A stretch of DNA of 64,000 nucleotides. Source: Catellatospora sp. TT07R-123 (GTDB lineage: Bacteria > Actinomycetota > Actinomycetes > Mycobacteriales > Micromonosporaceae). The position numbers were made by a program, and so were the translations under genes. Location of the stretch: assembly GCF_018327705.1 (NCBI RefSeq), contig NZ_BNEM01000002.1, forward strand, positions 2,790,001-2,854,000, given 5' to 3'. The notes under the pieces are model-generated. The model worked only from the letters and a program-made list of their open reading frames with translations, was not told where the DNA came from and did not search any database. Shown in pieces: positions 33,649 through 41,800 of this stretch. The first letter of the stretch is position 1. Every line of letters begins with the position of its first letter.

Positions 33649-34603
33649 GAAGAGCAAGAGTAGCGCTATCGTCGCCGATACGGTAGCGGTCCCGACCGGC
33701 GGACTGCTGCTGGGCGCGCTCGGGGTGGTCCTGTTCAGCATGTCGCTGCCTGCCACGAAGCTGGCCGTGCACGAGCTCGATCCGTGGTTCGTCGCGTTCG
33801 GGCGGGCCGTCGGGGCGGGCCTGCTGGCCTCGGCGTACCTGCGCGTTACCGGCGCACCCCGACCCACCGCTACCCAGTGGCGGCGGCTGGCCGTGGTAGC
33901 GCTCGGCGTAGTGGTCGGGTTCCCGCTGTTCACGTCGCTGGCGCTGACCGCGCAGACCGCCGCGCACGGCGCCGTCGTCGTCACCGTGCTGCCCGCCGCC
34001 ACGGCCGTGTTCGCGGTGCTGCGCGCGGGCGAGCGGCCGCCCCGGGCGTTCTGGCTGGCCGCGTCGGCCGGGCTGGTCGCCGTGCTGGGCTTCCTGGTCG
34101 CGGGTGGGGCGGTGCGCGGCACGGTCGAGCTGCCCGACCTGTACCTGCTGGCGGCGGTGCTGCTGTGCGGGCTCGGGTACGCCGAGGGCGGCGCGCTGGC
34201 CCGCGAGCTGGGCGGCGCCCGTACCATCTGCTGGGCTCTGATCGTGGCGCTGCCCGTCACCGTGCCGGTCACCGCGCTGTCCGCGCTCGCGCACCCGCCG
34301 CACGCCGCCGCGACCGCCTGGGCCGGGTTCGGCTACGTCACCGTCGTCTCCATGTTCCTGGGCTTCTTCGCCTGGTACGCGGGCCTGGCCCGGGGCGGCG
34401 TCGCCCGGGTCGGGCAGGTGCAGCTCGCGCAGCCGGTGCTCACGCTGCTGTGGTCGGCGCTGCTGCTGGGCGAGCCGGTCGGCCCGGCCGCTATCGTTGC
34501 GGCCCTGGCCGTGCTGGCCTGCGTGGCCCTGACCCAGCGCACCCGCGCCGCCGCGCCACCCGCCGCGCCCGCCGCGCCCGCGCCGGTCGCGGCGACGCCC
34601 TGA
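33647..34603 (+). CDS. EamA/DMT-family transporter
   Basis: 318 residues with about ten membrane helices in two EamA repeats: LGALGVVLFSMSLPATKLAV at the start of the first, and CGLGYAEGGALARELGG at the start of the second, with AQPVLTLLWSALLLGEPV near 265 as the typical end. A Pro/Ala-rich tail follows. These permeases export amino acids, nucleobases or other metabolites. The divergent MocR gene is the likely regulator. No start other than ATG 33647 leaves the first helix intact. The next gene is 12 bp downstream. Confidence 0.87.
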   Translation: MKSKSSAIVADTVAVPTGGLLLGALGVVLFSMSLPATKLAVHELDPWFVAFGRAVGAGLLASAYLRVTGAPRPTATQWRRLAVVALGVVVGFPLFTSLALTAQTAAHGAVVVTVLPAATAVFAVLRAGERPPRAFWLAASAGLVAVLGFLVAGGAVRGTVELPDLYLLAAVLLCGLGYAEGGALARELGGARTICWALIVALPVTVPVTALSALAHPPHAAATAWAGFGYVTVVSMFLGFFAWYAGLARGGVARVGQVQLAQPVLTLLWSALLLGEPVGPAAIVAALAVLACVALTQRTRAAAPPAAPAAPAPVAATP

Positions 34604-34615
34604 GAGGAGCGAGCC

Positions 34616-35254
34616 GTGTACATTCCCGCGCACTTCGCCGCCGACGAGGCGGCCGTGGCCGAGCTGCTGGCCGGGATCGGCGCCGTCGACCTGGTCACCG
34701 CGACCGAGCAGGGCCCGGTCGCGACCCTGCTGCCGATGCTGTTCGACCGCCCGGCCCACCTGCCGCACGGCCGCCTGCGCGGCCACCTGGCCCGCAACAA
34801 CGACCAGTGGCGCCTGCCGGTGCTCGGGCAGGCGCTGGCGATCGTGCGCGGCCCCGACGCCTACGTCAGCCCGAGCTGGTACGCCGCCAAGGCCGAGCAC
34901 GGCCGGGTCGTGCCCACCTGGAACTACGTCACCGCGCACGTCTACGGCGAACTGGTGGTGCACGACGACCCGGTCTGGACCGGGGCGCTCGTGCGCGAGC
35001 TGACCGACCGGCACGAGGCCGGCCGCGAGCACCCCTGGTCGGTCGACGACGCCCCGGCGGCGTACGTGGAGGGCCAGCTGCGGGCGATCGTCGGCGTGGA
35101 ACTGGTGATCTCGCGGGTCGAGGCGAAGTTCAAGCTGAGCCAGAACCGCTCCGACGCCGACCTGCGCGGCGTGGCGTCCGGTCTGGACGGTGCCGGGCAG
35201 CACGCGGCGGCCGAGGCGGTGCGGGGGGTGTTCCGCGCGGGAGCGGATGGTTAA
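34616..35254 (+). CDS. PaiB-family FMN-binding protein
   Basis: 212 residues of the PaiB/FMN-binding split-barrel family. MYIPAHFAADEAAVAELLAG is the family start. Later come LRGHLARNNDQWR near 58, SPSWYAAKAEHGRVVPTWNY near 85 and VEAKFKLSQNRSDADLRGV near 170. B. subtilis PaiB is a repressor linked to polyamines; most relatives are uncharacterised flavin or heme binders. GTG 34616 follows AGGAG. Only 12 bp separate it from the EamA gene, so it probably belongs to the MocR-controlled transcript. Confidence 0.88.
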   Translation: MYIPAHFAADEAAVAELLAGIGAVDLVTATEQGPVATLLPMLFDRPAHLPHGRLRGHLARNNDQWRLPVLGQALAIVRGPDAYVSPSWYAAKAEHGRVVPTWNYVTAHVYGELVVHDDPVWTGALVRELTDRHEAGREHPWSVDDAPAAYVEGQLRAIVGVELVISRVEAKFKLSQNRSDADLRGVASGLDGAGQHAAAEAVRGVFRAGADG

Positions 35255-35310
35255 AGTCGAGGCCCCTGACCTCCGCGCCGTCCCCCGGCGCACCCCCTGG
35301 AGGAAGACCG

Positions 35311-36450
35311 ATGACCCGTTCCACCCGTCTCCTGCTGATCATCGGTGTGATCGTCGTCCTGCTCGGCGGCGGCGCGTACGCCGGAGTGTCGATGCTGCGC
35401 TCCCATGTGGACGACGCGATCCCGCAGGCAGACCTGTTCGGCCCGAGCGACACCCCGTCCCCGTCGGCGCCCGGCTCGCCGAGCCCCAGCGCGAGCCCGA
35501 CCCCGCCCGCCGGATCGGACATCAAGGGCCCGCTGAACATCCTGATCGTCGGCGTCGACACCCGCGAGGCGCAGAAGAGCTGGCCGGCGCACGGCGACGC
35601 GGTCATGATCATGCATGTCAACGCCGACCTGAGCAGCGCGTGGCTGACCTCGCTGCCGCGCGACCTGGTGGTGCGGGTGCCCGCGTTCAAGCCGTCGAAC
35701 TACGGCGGCACGGCGCACACCAAGCTGACCCACGCGATGACGTTCGGGGCGCGGGTGCCCGGCACCGGCCGGTTCGACATGGCGCAGGGGTTCCAGCTGA
35801 TGGCCAAGGCGGTGAGCGGGTACACCGGGATCGCGCGGTTCGACGCGGGGGCGGTCGTCACGTTCACCGGATACCGCGACCTCATCAACGCCATGGGCGG
35901 GGTCGACATCTACGTCGACCAGAAGATCGTCTCGATCCACCGCGCGCCCGACGGCAAGCTGCGGCCCTCCTGCGGCGGGTGCAGCCACGGCTACAGCGGG
36001 CCGCAGGCCACCTACAACGTGGGCACCATGCACATGACGGGCTGGCAGGCGCTGGACTACGGGCGGCAGCGCTACACGGCGGGCAGCGAGTACACCCGGC
36101 AGCGGCACCAGCGGCAGCTCATCAAGGCGATGGCGGCCAGGGCGTTCAGCGGCGACCTGCTGACCAGCCCCGGCCGGCTGGAGGCCATCCTGCAGGCGCT
36201 GGGCAAGACGATGGTGTTCGACGGGCGCGGGCACACCCCCTCAGCCTGGGCGTACGCGCTGCGCAAGCTGACCCCGGCCGCCATCACCCTGGTCGGGCTG
36301 CCCGGCCACGGCGTCTACACGGGCGGCAAGTACCAGGGTGAGGCGCTGGACTCGGTGCAGGCGTCGTACTTCGCGGCGCTGCGCAAGGATCAGCTGGCCG
36401 GCTGGGTGAAGACGCATCCGAAGCTGGTCAACGTCGATCCACGAGCCTGA
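35311..36450 (+). CDS. LytR-CpsA-Psr (LCP) cell-wall polymer ligase
   Basis: 379 residues. One N-terminal membrane anchor (about 7-28) and a Ser/Pro linker lead to the LCP domain (about 72-255): NILIVGVDTREAQKSWPAHG, SLPRDLVVRVPAF, and ALDYGRQRYTAGSEYTRQRH with the RxR residues that bind polyprenyl phosphate. LCP enzymes attach secondary polymers to peptidoglycan on the outer face of the membrane. ATG 35311 has GGAGG eight bases upstream. The gene stands alone, followed closely by a GNAT gene. Confidence 0.92.
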   Translation: MTRSTRLLLIIGVIVVLLGGGAYAGVSMLRSHVDDAIPQADLFGPSDTPSPSAPGSPSPSASPTPPAGSDIKGPLNILIVGVDTREAQKSWPAHGDAVMIMHVNADLSSAWLTSLPRDLVVRVPAFKPSNYGGTAHTKLTHAMTFGARVPGTGRFDMAQGFQLMAKAVSGYTGIARFDAGAVVTFTGYRDLINAMGGVDIYVDQKIVSIHRAPDGKLRPSCGGCSHGYSGPQATYNVGTMHMTGWQALDYGRQRYTAGSEYTRQRHQRQLIKAMAARAFSGDLLTSPGRLEAILQALGKTMVFDGRGHTPSAWAYALRKLTPAAITLVGLPGHGVYTGGKYQGEALDSVQASYFAALRKDQLAGWVKTHPKLVNVDPRA

Positions 36451-36455
36451 TTCGG

Positions 36456-36461
36456 TAGTTT
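36456..36461 (+). promoter_or_regulatory. Likely -10 box of a leaderless transcript
   Basis: TAGTTT, six bases before GTG 36468; no Shine-Dalgarno is present. Confidence 0.5.
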
Positions 36462-36467
36462 GATCGG

Positions 36468-37001
36468 GTGGAGACGATCAGACAGTTGCAGATCCGTCGC
36501 GCCACCACCGCGGACGTGCCCGCGGTGGTGGCGCTGGTCGAGTCGGCGTACCGGGGCGAGTCGAGCCGGGCCGGGTGGACCACCGAGGCCGACCTGCTCG
36601 AAGGGCAGCGCACCGACCCCGACGCGGTGGCCGGGATGGTCGGCGCCGAGGACGGCCGGGTGCTGCTGTTCGAACGCGACGGTGCCCTGGTCGCCTGCTG
36701 CCACGTGCAGCGCCGTGAGGGATATGCCTACTTCGGCATGTTCTCGGTGCGCCCCGACCGGCAGGGCGGCGGGATCGGCCGGGCGGTGCTGGCCGAGGCC
36801 GAGCGGCTGGCCCGGCAGGAATGGACCGCGCCCGAGCTGCACATGACCGTGCTGGTGCAGCGCCCCGAACTGCTGTCCTGGTATGAGCGGCGCGGCTACC
36901 GCCGGACCGGGCAGCGCTACCCGTTCCCGTACGGCGATCCGCGCTTCGGGCTGCCCAAACGTACCGATCTGGAGTTCGAACTGCTGATCAAGGCGCTTTG
37001 A
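36468..37001 (+). CDS. GNAT acetyltransferase
   Basis: 177 residues, one GNAT domain. IRRATTADVPAVVALVESAY opens the fold, FSVRPDRQGGGIGRAVLAEA near residue 93 is the acetyl-CoA loop, and LSWYERRGYRRTGQRYPF near 135 is the last motif. The substrate is unknown. Leaderless GTG start. Confidence 0.87.
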   Translation: METIRQLQIRRATTADVPAVVALVESAYRGESSRAGWTTEADLLEGQRTDPDAVAGMVGAEDGRVLLFERDGALVACCHVQRREGYAYFGMFSVRPDRQGGGIGRAVLAEAERLARQEWTAPELHMTVLVQRPELLSWYERRGYRRTGQRYPFPYGDPRFGLPKRTDLEFELLIKAL

Positions 37002-37067
37002 CCGGTTCCGCGGGTCGGCAATGTCACCCGACCAGCACTAAACGTAGGCAGCGTGCACACGCTCGGT

Positions 37068-37073
37068 TACGGT
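37068..37073 (+). promoter_or_regulatory. Possible -10 box of a leaderless transcript
   Basis: TACGGT, seven bases before ATG 37081. Confidence 0.4.
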
Positions 37074-37080
37074 CGGTGGC

Positions 37081-37902
37081 ATGACCAACCCTATCGCCGA
37101 CATCTGCGTGCCGGAGCTGGGGCGGCAGGTCGACCTGCTTGACTACCAGGACGTCGACCAGAGCGCGCTCGACGTGTGCACCCTCACCCTCAACCTCCGC
37201 CAGCAGTACCGCCGCGCACTGCTGGCCCGGGATCAGGCCGCCGCGTCGCTGGTGCGCCGCAGCGGCTGGTCCCCGGCCGACGTGGCCGAGGTGATCTGCG
37301 GCCACCGCGCCCACGCGCACCGCGCTGCGACCATCGTCGACTGGACCGGCCTGCGCCACGCCTACGGCGCCGAGGAGGCCCCCGGCACCGAGCAGGACCT
37401 CTACCAGCACCAGCAGGTCGTCGCCGACCTGCACGAACTGCTGGAACGCGCGTACGACCAGGCCACCCGGCTGCTGCCCGCGGTGCGGCTGGAACGCAAC
37501 CTGCCCGACGGGCCCACCGAACGGGTGGCCCACTGCGCGCACTGGCTGCGCTTCGTCGAGGGCCTGCAGGCCGCCAACGACGCCTCGCGCATCCTGTACG
37601 CGGCGGTGCTGGCCCGCCACCACGGCTGGCCCGAGACGACCGTCGCCGAACTGGCCGGCGTGACCGTCGACGAGGTCCGCGCGGCGATGACCGCGGCCGA
37701 GCACCACCCGCCGTCGGACGCCGACAGCATCCTGCTGGAGCGGATGGCGCAGCTGGCCTGGGCGCTGGACTACAACGCCGGGCGGCTGACCGCCCTGCGC
37801 GACGAGGCGGTGCGCGAGTGCCGCGCCGGGGGCGTGCCCTCGCAGATCATCGCCGCGCACGTCGGACTGCCCGACCAGGTGCGCGTGGCCGTGGTCGCCT
37901 GA
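37081..37902 (+). CDS. Helical protein of unknown function
   Basis: 273 residues, starting MTNPIADICVPELGRQVDLL. It is predicted nearly all helical, with no signal peptide or membrane segment. Two stretches look like helix-turn-helix pairs: VRRSGWSPADVAEVICGHRA near residue 58 and HHGWPETTVAELAGVTVDEV near 180. A third near the end (GGVPSQIIAAHVGL) is similar. Three such elements suggest a DNA-binding or repeat-based scaffold, but I know no family for it. Convergent with the next gene, sharing a hairpin over both stop codons. Confidence 0.65.
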   Translation: MTNPIADICVPELGRQVDLLDYQDVDQSALDVCTLTLNLRQQYRRALLARDQAAASLVRRSGWSPADVAEVICGHRAHAHRAATIVDWTGLRHAYGAEEAPGTEQDLYQHQQVVADLHELLERAYDQATRLLPAVRLERNLPDGPTERVAHCAHWLRFVEGLQAANDASRILYAAVLARHHGWPETTVAELAGVTVDEVRAAMTAAEHHPPSDADSILLERMAQLAWALDYNAGRLTALRDEAVRECRAGGVPSQIIAAHVGLPDQVRVAVVA

Positions 37903-37942
37903 CCGGCCACGGCCGCCCCGGCCGCGCTCGGCGGGCCGGTCA
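37900..37942. terminator. Bidirectional hairpin over two convergent stop codons
   Basis: TGACCGGCC (37900-37908) and GGCCGGTCA (37934-37942) pair perfectly, with CGGCC/GGCCG pairing inside. The arms contain the TGA codons of both flanking genes. Confidence 0.75.
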
Positions 37943-38422
37943 CAGGTCCTTGGCGAAGCAGACCGACAGCTCCCAGCCGTCGAACGGCGGGTAGTTCGGG
38001 ATGCGGGCGAACCCGGCGCGCTCGTAGACCGCGATCGCCTCGGGCTGGCGTACACCCGTCTCCAGCTTGAACCGCGCGCACCCGGCCCGCCGCGCCACGG
38101 CTTCGGCCTCGCGCATCAGGCGCCCGGCGACGCCGCGCCCGCGCTGGTCGGGGCGCACATACATCCGCTTGAGCTCGGCCTCGGCGCCCAGCAACTGCAC
38201 CGCGCAGGTCCCGACCGGCTCCCCGGCCGCCAGCACCAGCAGGAACACCGCATCCGTGAGCACCTGCGGGTGGTCGAGCCCGACTTCCTCGGGGTAGCGC
38301 AGGTCCATCTCGGCCTTCATCGCCGCCACCAGCGGCGCCACCCGCGGGTCGGTGCCCGAGGTCTCGGCGACGGTCAGCTCGTCCACGGTCAGCTCGTCCA
38401 CGGTCGGCCAGTTCACGGTCAT
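37940..38422 (-). CDS. GNAT acetyltransferase
   Basis: 160 residues. One GNAT domain with AEMDLRYPEEVGL near 37, MYVRPDQRGRGVAGRLMREA near 88 (acetyl-CoA loop) and AIAVYERAGFARIPNYPPF near 130. The N-terminus contains a short in-frame duplication (VDELTVDELTV). Its ATG overlaps the TetR-gene stop (ATGA, 38419-38422), so it is translated with the regulator and probably controlled by it. Confidence 0.88.
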   Translation of the reverse strand: MTVNWPTVDELTVDELTVAETSGTDPRVAPLVAAMKAEMDLRYPEEVGLDHPQVLTDAVFLLVLAAGEPVGTCAVQLLGAEAELKRMYVRPDQRGRGVAGRLMREAEAVARRAGCARFKLETGVRQPEAIAVYERAGFARIPNYPPFDGWELSVCFAKDL

Positions 38423-39003
38423 GGCATGACTCCCAGCAGTTCCAGGTGGTTGTCCAGGGTGCGCACCAGCAGCTCGGGCGGGTAGGTGTGCGGCGTGGTG
38501 ACGGCGTAGACGGCCAGGCCGTCCAGCAGCGCGACCAGGCCGCGCACCCGCAGGTCGAGGTCGGCCGGGGGCTGCGGGTACGCCGCGCGCAGCAGGCCGG
38601 TCAGCCGTCCGATCCACGAGGCGTGCCGCTGGTCGTGCTCGGCCCGCAGCATCGCGCTGCTGTGCGCGGCGATCAGGAAGTATGCCCACACCGTGGTCAG
38701 CAGCAGCCGCTCCGCGTCGAGCGGCAGCCCTTCCAGCAGCACCGCCCGCAGCCGCGCACGCGGCCCGGTGCCGGTCGGCAGCGCCTCGATGCGCTCGGTC
38801 ATGCGCCGGTGCATGATGTCGCGGGCGTGCGCGAGCAGCGCTTCCTTGTCGGCGAAGTAGTGCGCCACCCGGCCGGTGGTGCAGCCGGCCGCCCCGGCGA
38901 CCGCGCGCAGGGTGAGCCCGTCGAGCCCGCGCTCGCCGACCACCTGCCACACCGCCTGCGAGAGCTCGGCCCGGCGCTGGTCGTGGTCGACCTGGCGGGG
39001 CAT
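38419..39003 (-). CDS. TetR-family transcriptional regulator
   Basis: 194 residues. The N-terminal helix-turn-helix (about 10-58) reads LTLRAVAGAAGCTTGRVAHY, then FADKEALLAHARDI. The C-terminal ligand domain is helical and of the TetR_C_6-like type. ATG 39003 has GGAGG six bases upstream; a longer start at 39036 does not. The gap to the divergent DJ-1 gene holds a clear palindromic operator, so autoregulation and control of the GNAT and DJ-1 genes are likely. Confidence 0.88.
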   Translation of the reverse strand: MPRQVDHDQRRAELSQAVWQVVGERGLDGLTLRAVAGAAGCTTGRVAHYFADKEALLAHARDIMHRRMTERIEALPTGTGPRARLRAVLLEGLPLDAERLLLTTVWAYFLIAAHSSAMLRAEHDQRHASWIGRLTGLLRAAYPQPPADLDLRVRGLVALLDGLAVYAVTTPHTYPPELLVRTLDNHLELLGVMP

Positions 39004-39039
39004 CGCGCACCTCCGTCGCATCAGCTGTTGCATCACGCT

Positions 39040-39059
39040 TGTTACGTAACACGCGTTAC
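39040..39059. promoter_or_regulatory. TetR-type operator in the divergent promoter
   Basis: TGTTACGTAACA (39040-39051) is a perfect 12-bp palindrome. GTAAC/GTTAC (39046-39050 and 39055-39059) forms an overlapping inverted repeat with a 4-bp gap. Such symmetric sites between a TetR gene and its divergent target are the usual operator arrangement. Confidence 0.7.
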
Positions 39060-39105
39060 GCTAACAGTGCCAGCAGCACCTGTCCAGGCGGGCGATAGTG
39101 GATGA

Positions 39106-39750
39106 ATGACCAAAATCGGGGTGCTGCTCTACCCGGGATTCACGGCCCTGGACGCGGTCGGGCCGTACGAGGTGCTCTCGCGCCTGCCCGACGCCCGGGT
39201 CGTATTCCTCGCCCACCGGGCCGGACCCGTCGTCGCCGACACCGGCGCGCTGACCATGACCGCCGAGGCGGGCCTGGCCGACCTGACCGAGCCCGACATC
39301 GTGGTGGTCCCCGGCGGCCTGCACGGCACCTACGCCGCCGCCGACGACCCGCTCCTGCTCGACTGGCTGCGCAACGCCCACGCGACCAGCACCTGGACCA
39401 CCTCGGTGTGCACCGGCGCGCTGCTGCTCGGCGCCGCCGGGCTGCTCGACGGCCTGGACGCCACCACCCACTGGGCCGCCCACGACGCCCTGGCCGCGTA
39501 CGGCGCGACCTACGTGCCGCGCCGGGTCGTCCGCTCCGGCCGCGTCATCACCGCCGCCGGGGTCTCCGCGGGCATCGACATGGCCCTCGAACTGGCCATC
39601 CTCGTCGCCGGCCCCGAGGTCGCCGAGAGCATCCAGCTCGCGCTGGAATACGACCCGCGGCCGCCGTTCACCACCGGCTCCCCGGCGACCGCCTCCCCCG
39701 AGGCGATCACCCACGCCACCACCCTGCTCCGCAGCGAGACCCTCCCCTGA
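39106..39750 (+). CDS. DJ-1/PfpI family protein
   Basis: 214 residues. The start MTKIGVLLYPGFTALDAVGP, VVVPGGLHGTY near 67 and the nucleophile elbow TSVCTGALLLGAAG (Cys102) place it in the DJ-1/PfpI family, near isonitrile hydratase and the AraC-linked amidotransferase-like branch. The DNA-binding part of that branch is absent. Function may be hydratase or glyoxalase-like. GATAGT six bases before the ATG is a possible leaderless -10 box. Divergent from tetR. Confidence 0.87.
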   Translation: MTKIGVLLYPGFTALDAVGPYEVLSRLPDARVVFLAHRAGPVVADTGALTMTAEAGLADLTEPDIVVVPGGLHGTYAAADDPLLLDWLRNAHATSTWTTSVCTGALLLGAAGLLDGLDATTHWAAHDALAAYGATYVPRRVVRSGRVITAAGVSAGIDMALELAILVAGPEVAESIQLALEYDPRPPFTTGSPATASPEAITHATTLLRSETLP

Positions 39751-39760
39751 CCGGGGCGGG

Positions 39761-40933
39761 TCAGCCGCGGATGAGGTGCGGGATGAAGCGGGCCGTCGTG
39801 TCCGTGATCAGCCCGGCCGTCTCCCGGATGCCCAGCCCGGCCGGTTCGCCGTCGACGACCCAGGCGCCCAGCACCGTCCGGTTGCCGCCGAAGTCCGGCA
39901 GCGCGTGGAACGCCTGGTAGCACAGCCGCTCGCCCGGCTCGGCCGCCGTGCCGACCGTGTGGCCCGGCGTCACGATGCGCACGCCCGCGCCCTCCCGGCC
40001 CAGCAGCGGCTTCTCCACGTACCCGAACACGGACAGCTCGCGCGGCCCGTCCAGGTACGACGGGAGCAGGTTCGGATGCCCGGGGTGCCGCTCCCACAGG
40101 ATCGCCAGCAGCGCCTTGTTCGACAGCAGCATCTTCCAGGGCGGCTCGATCCAGGCCGGCCCCTGCCCGGCCAGCGCCAGGTCCAGCGCGTACCCGCCGA
40201 AGCGGTCCGCGACCAGCCACTCCCACGGGTACAACTTGAAGATCGTGTTGACGGTCCGGTCCTGCTCGTCGACGAACCGCCGCAGCGCCGGGTCCCAGCC
40301 GATCTCCTCCACCGGCAGCAGCGTCCCGTGCAGGCCCGCCTGCTCGGCGCACTCCTGCAGGTACGCGGCGGTCATCATGTCCTCGCCGATCTCGTCGGTC
40401 AGCGTGTACGCGAAGTGCACCGGACCGCGCGGCAGGGTCGCCGCGTGCTTGCGCCACGCCGCCACCAGCCGCTCGTGCAGCGAGTTCCACTGGTCGCACC
40501 CCGGATGCAGCTGCTCCAGCCAGAACCACTGCGGCCCGGCCGCCTCCAGCAGCGACGTCGGGGTGTCCGCGTTGTACTCCAGCATCTTGGCCGGGCCGGA
40601 CCCGTCGTAGCGCAGGTCGAAGCGGCCGTACAGGCTGATCTCCGTGTCCCGCCGGGCCCAGGAGCGCTCGATCAGCTCGATCACCCGGCGGTCGGTGATG
40701 CCCAGGTCGGCGTACCGGCCGGACGCCACGACGTGCCCGGCCGCGTCCAGGCACATCTCGTGCAGGTCGGCGACGGCCTCCTCTAGGGCCTCCACCTCGG
40801 CCAGCGTGAACTCGTAGTAGGCCGACTCGTCCCAGTAGAGGTCGTCCTGGCCGCGCGGGACCGCGTACACGAGCCCCTGCTCCTCGACCGTCTCGCGCCA
40901 GCCCTCACGGGGCGCGCAGGCGACGCGGCGCAT
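39761..40933 (-). CDS. Glutathionylspermidine-synthase-like ATP-grasp ligase (YjfC/YgiC type)
   Basis: 390 residues, starting MRRVACAPREGWRETVEEQG. The pre-ATP-grasp part is about 1-110. Motifs of the synthetase domain include GRFDLRYDGSGPAKMLEYNA (near 120), YLQECAEQAGL (near 210) and FGYVEKPLLGREGAGV (near 318), which holds ATP-binding and metal-binding residues. E. coli YgiC and YjfC share this fold without the amidase half and probably make an amide bond on an unknown acceptor. Its ATG overlaps the stop of the upstream gene (TGATG), as in the E. coli pairs. Confidence 0.9.
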   Translation of the reverse strand: MRRVACAPREGWRETVEEQGLVYAVPRGQDDLYWDESAYYEFTLAEVEALEEAVADLHEMCLDAAGHVVASGRYADLGITDRRVIELIERSWARRDTEISLYGRFDLRYDGSGPAKMLEYNADTPTSLLEAAGPQWFWLEQLHPGCDQWNSLHERLVAAWRKHAATLPRGPVHFAYTLTDEIGEDMMTAAYLQECAEQAGLHGTLLPVEEIGWDPALRRFVDEQDRTVNTIFKLYPWEWLVADRFGGYALDLALAGQGPAWIEPPWKMLLSNKALLAILWERHPGHPNLLPSYLDGPRELSVFGYVEKPLLGREGAGVRIVTPGHTVGTAAEPGERLCYQAFHALPDFGGNRTVLGAWVVDGEPAGLGIRETAGLITDTTARFIPHLIRG

Positions 40934-41289
40934 CAGCCGCCGCCGAAGAAGCGGCCGCCGAAGCCGCCGCGCTCGTACGAGCCGCCGGTCGCCTTGCTGC
41001 CCGTGCCGCGACTGGAGCCGCCGTAGTACCACCGGGCGCCGGTGCCGCCCCGCTCGCACCGGGACTTGTCCACGACCGTCTTGGTGGCGTCCACGCACTC
41101 GCGGCTCTGGCCGAACGCTCCCCACCCGCAGCACGCCAGCGCCAGCGCGCCGACCACGCCGAAGGTCACATACTGGGACCGCTTGATGCCCGTTTTGGGC
41201 CGCGGCGACCCGGCGACCAGGCCCAGGCCGGCCTGGCGGCGCTGCTGGCGCACCACCTTCGACCTGCGCTTCTTCCTCGTGGACGTCAT
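40933..41289 (-). CDS. Small membrane protein, YjfM/YgiB (DUF1190)-like
   Basis: 118 residues. A basic N-terminus (MTSTRKKRRSKVVRQQRRQA) precedes one membrane helix (about 39-58, YVTFGVVGALALACCGWGAF). Outside it are a short Cys-bearing part (RECVDATKTVVDKSRCERGG) and a Gly/Arg/Tyr-rich end (YYGGSSRG...YERGGFGG). The RGGFG motif near the end and position before a YjfC-like ligase match YgiB/YjfM. Overall similarity is low-complexity, so the assignment leans on context. It may be the ligase's substrate. Confidence 0.65.
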   Translation of the reverse strand: MTSTRKKRRSKVVRQQRRQAGLGLVAGSPRPKTGIKRSQYVTFGVVGALALACCGWGAFGQSRECVDATKTVVDKSRCERGGTGARWYYGGSSRGTGSKATGGSYERGGFGGRFFGGG

Positions 41290-41333
41290 GAGCGGGCAGG
41301 CTACAAGGCTGACGCAAGTTGGCGGTAATCATG

Positions 41334-41339
41334 TACGGT
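41334..41339 (+). promoter_or_regulatory. Likely -10 box of a leaderless transcript
   Basis: TACGGT, eight bases before GTG 41348, in the 58-bp divergent gap. Confidence 0.45.
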
Positions 41340-41347
41340 CTGCGGCC

Positions 41348-41770
41348 GTGACGAACGTACTGCACGGACTGGTCGCCGCGACCACCTTCGCCGCCGTGGG
41401 CGTGGCCCTCCTGCTGGGCGGATTCCTGCTGGTCGATCTGCTGACCCCGGGTCGGCTGCGCCACCAGATCTGGACCGAGCGCAACGCCAACGCCTCGATC
41501 TTCCTCAGCTCAGCGCTTGTCGGCGTGGGCGCGATCTGCTTCACCTCGATCATCACCACGTACGACGACCTGCTGGTCGGGCTGTTCTCGACCGCCGTGT
41601 TCGGCGTGCTCGGGATGGTGCTGATGGCCGTGGCGTTCCTGATTGTCGATCTCGTCACACCGGGGCGGCTCGGCGAGATCCTCGTCGACGCGAAGCCGCA
41701 CCCGGCGGTCTGGGTCAGCGCCGCGACCAACGTCGCCGTCGCCGCGATCGTCTGCGCCTCGATCTCCTGA
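41348..41770 (+). CDS. DUF350 membrane protein, YjfL-like
   Basis: 140 residues with four membrane helices in two similar halves. Each half ends in a matching motif: LLVDLLTPGRLRHQI near 30 and FLIVDLVTPGRLGEIL near 100, the duplicated hallmark of DUF350 (YjfL). In E. coli yjfL, yjfM and yjfC are adjacent; here DUF350 is divergent from the other two, 58 bp away. GTG 41348 has no Shine-Dalgarno and appears leaderless. Function unknown; likely part of a membrane-surface modification set. Confidence 0.88.
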   Translation: MTNVLHGLVAATTFAAVGVALLLGGFLLVDLLTPGRLRHQIWTERNANASIFLSSALVGVGAICFTSIITTYDDLLVGLFSTAVFGVLGMVLMAVAFLIVDLVTPGRLGEILVDAKPHPAVWVSAATNVAVAAIVCASIS

Positions 41771-41800
41771 GCCCGCCTCCGCGCCCCCGTGGGGCGTGGG

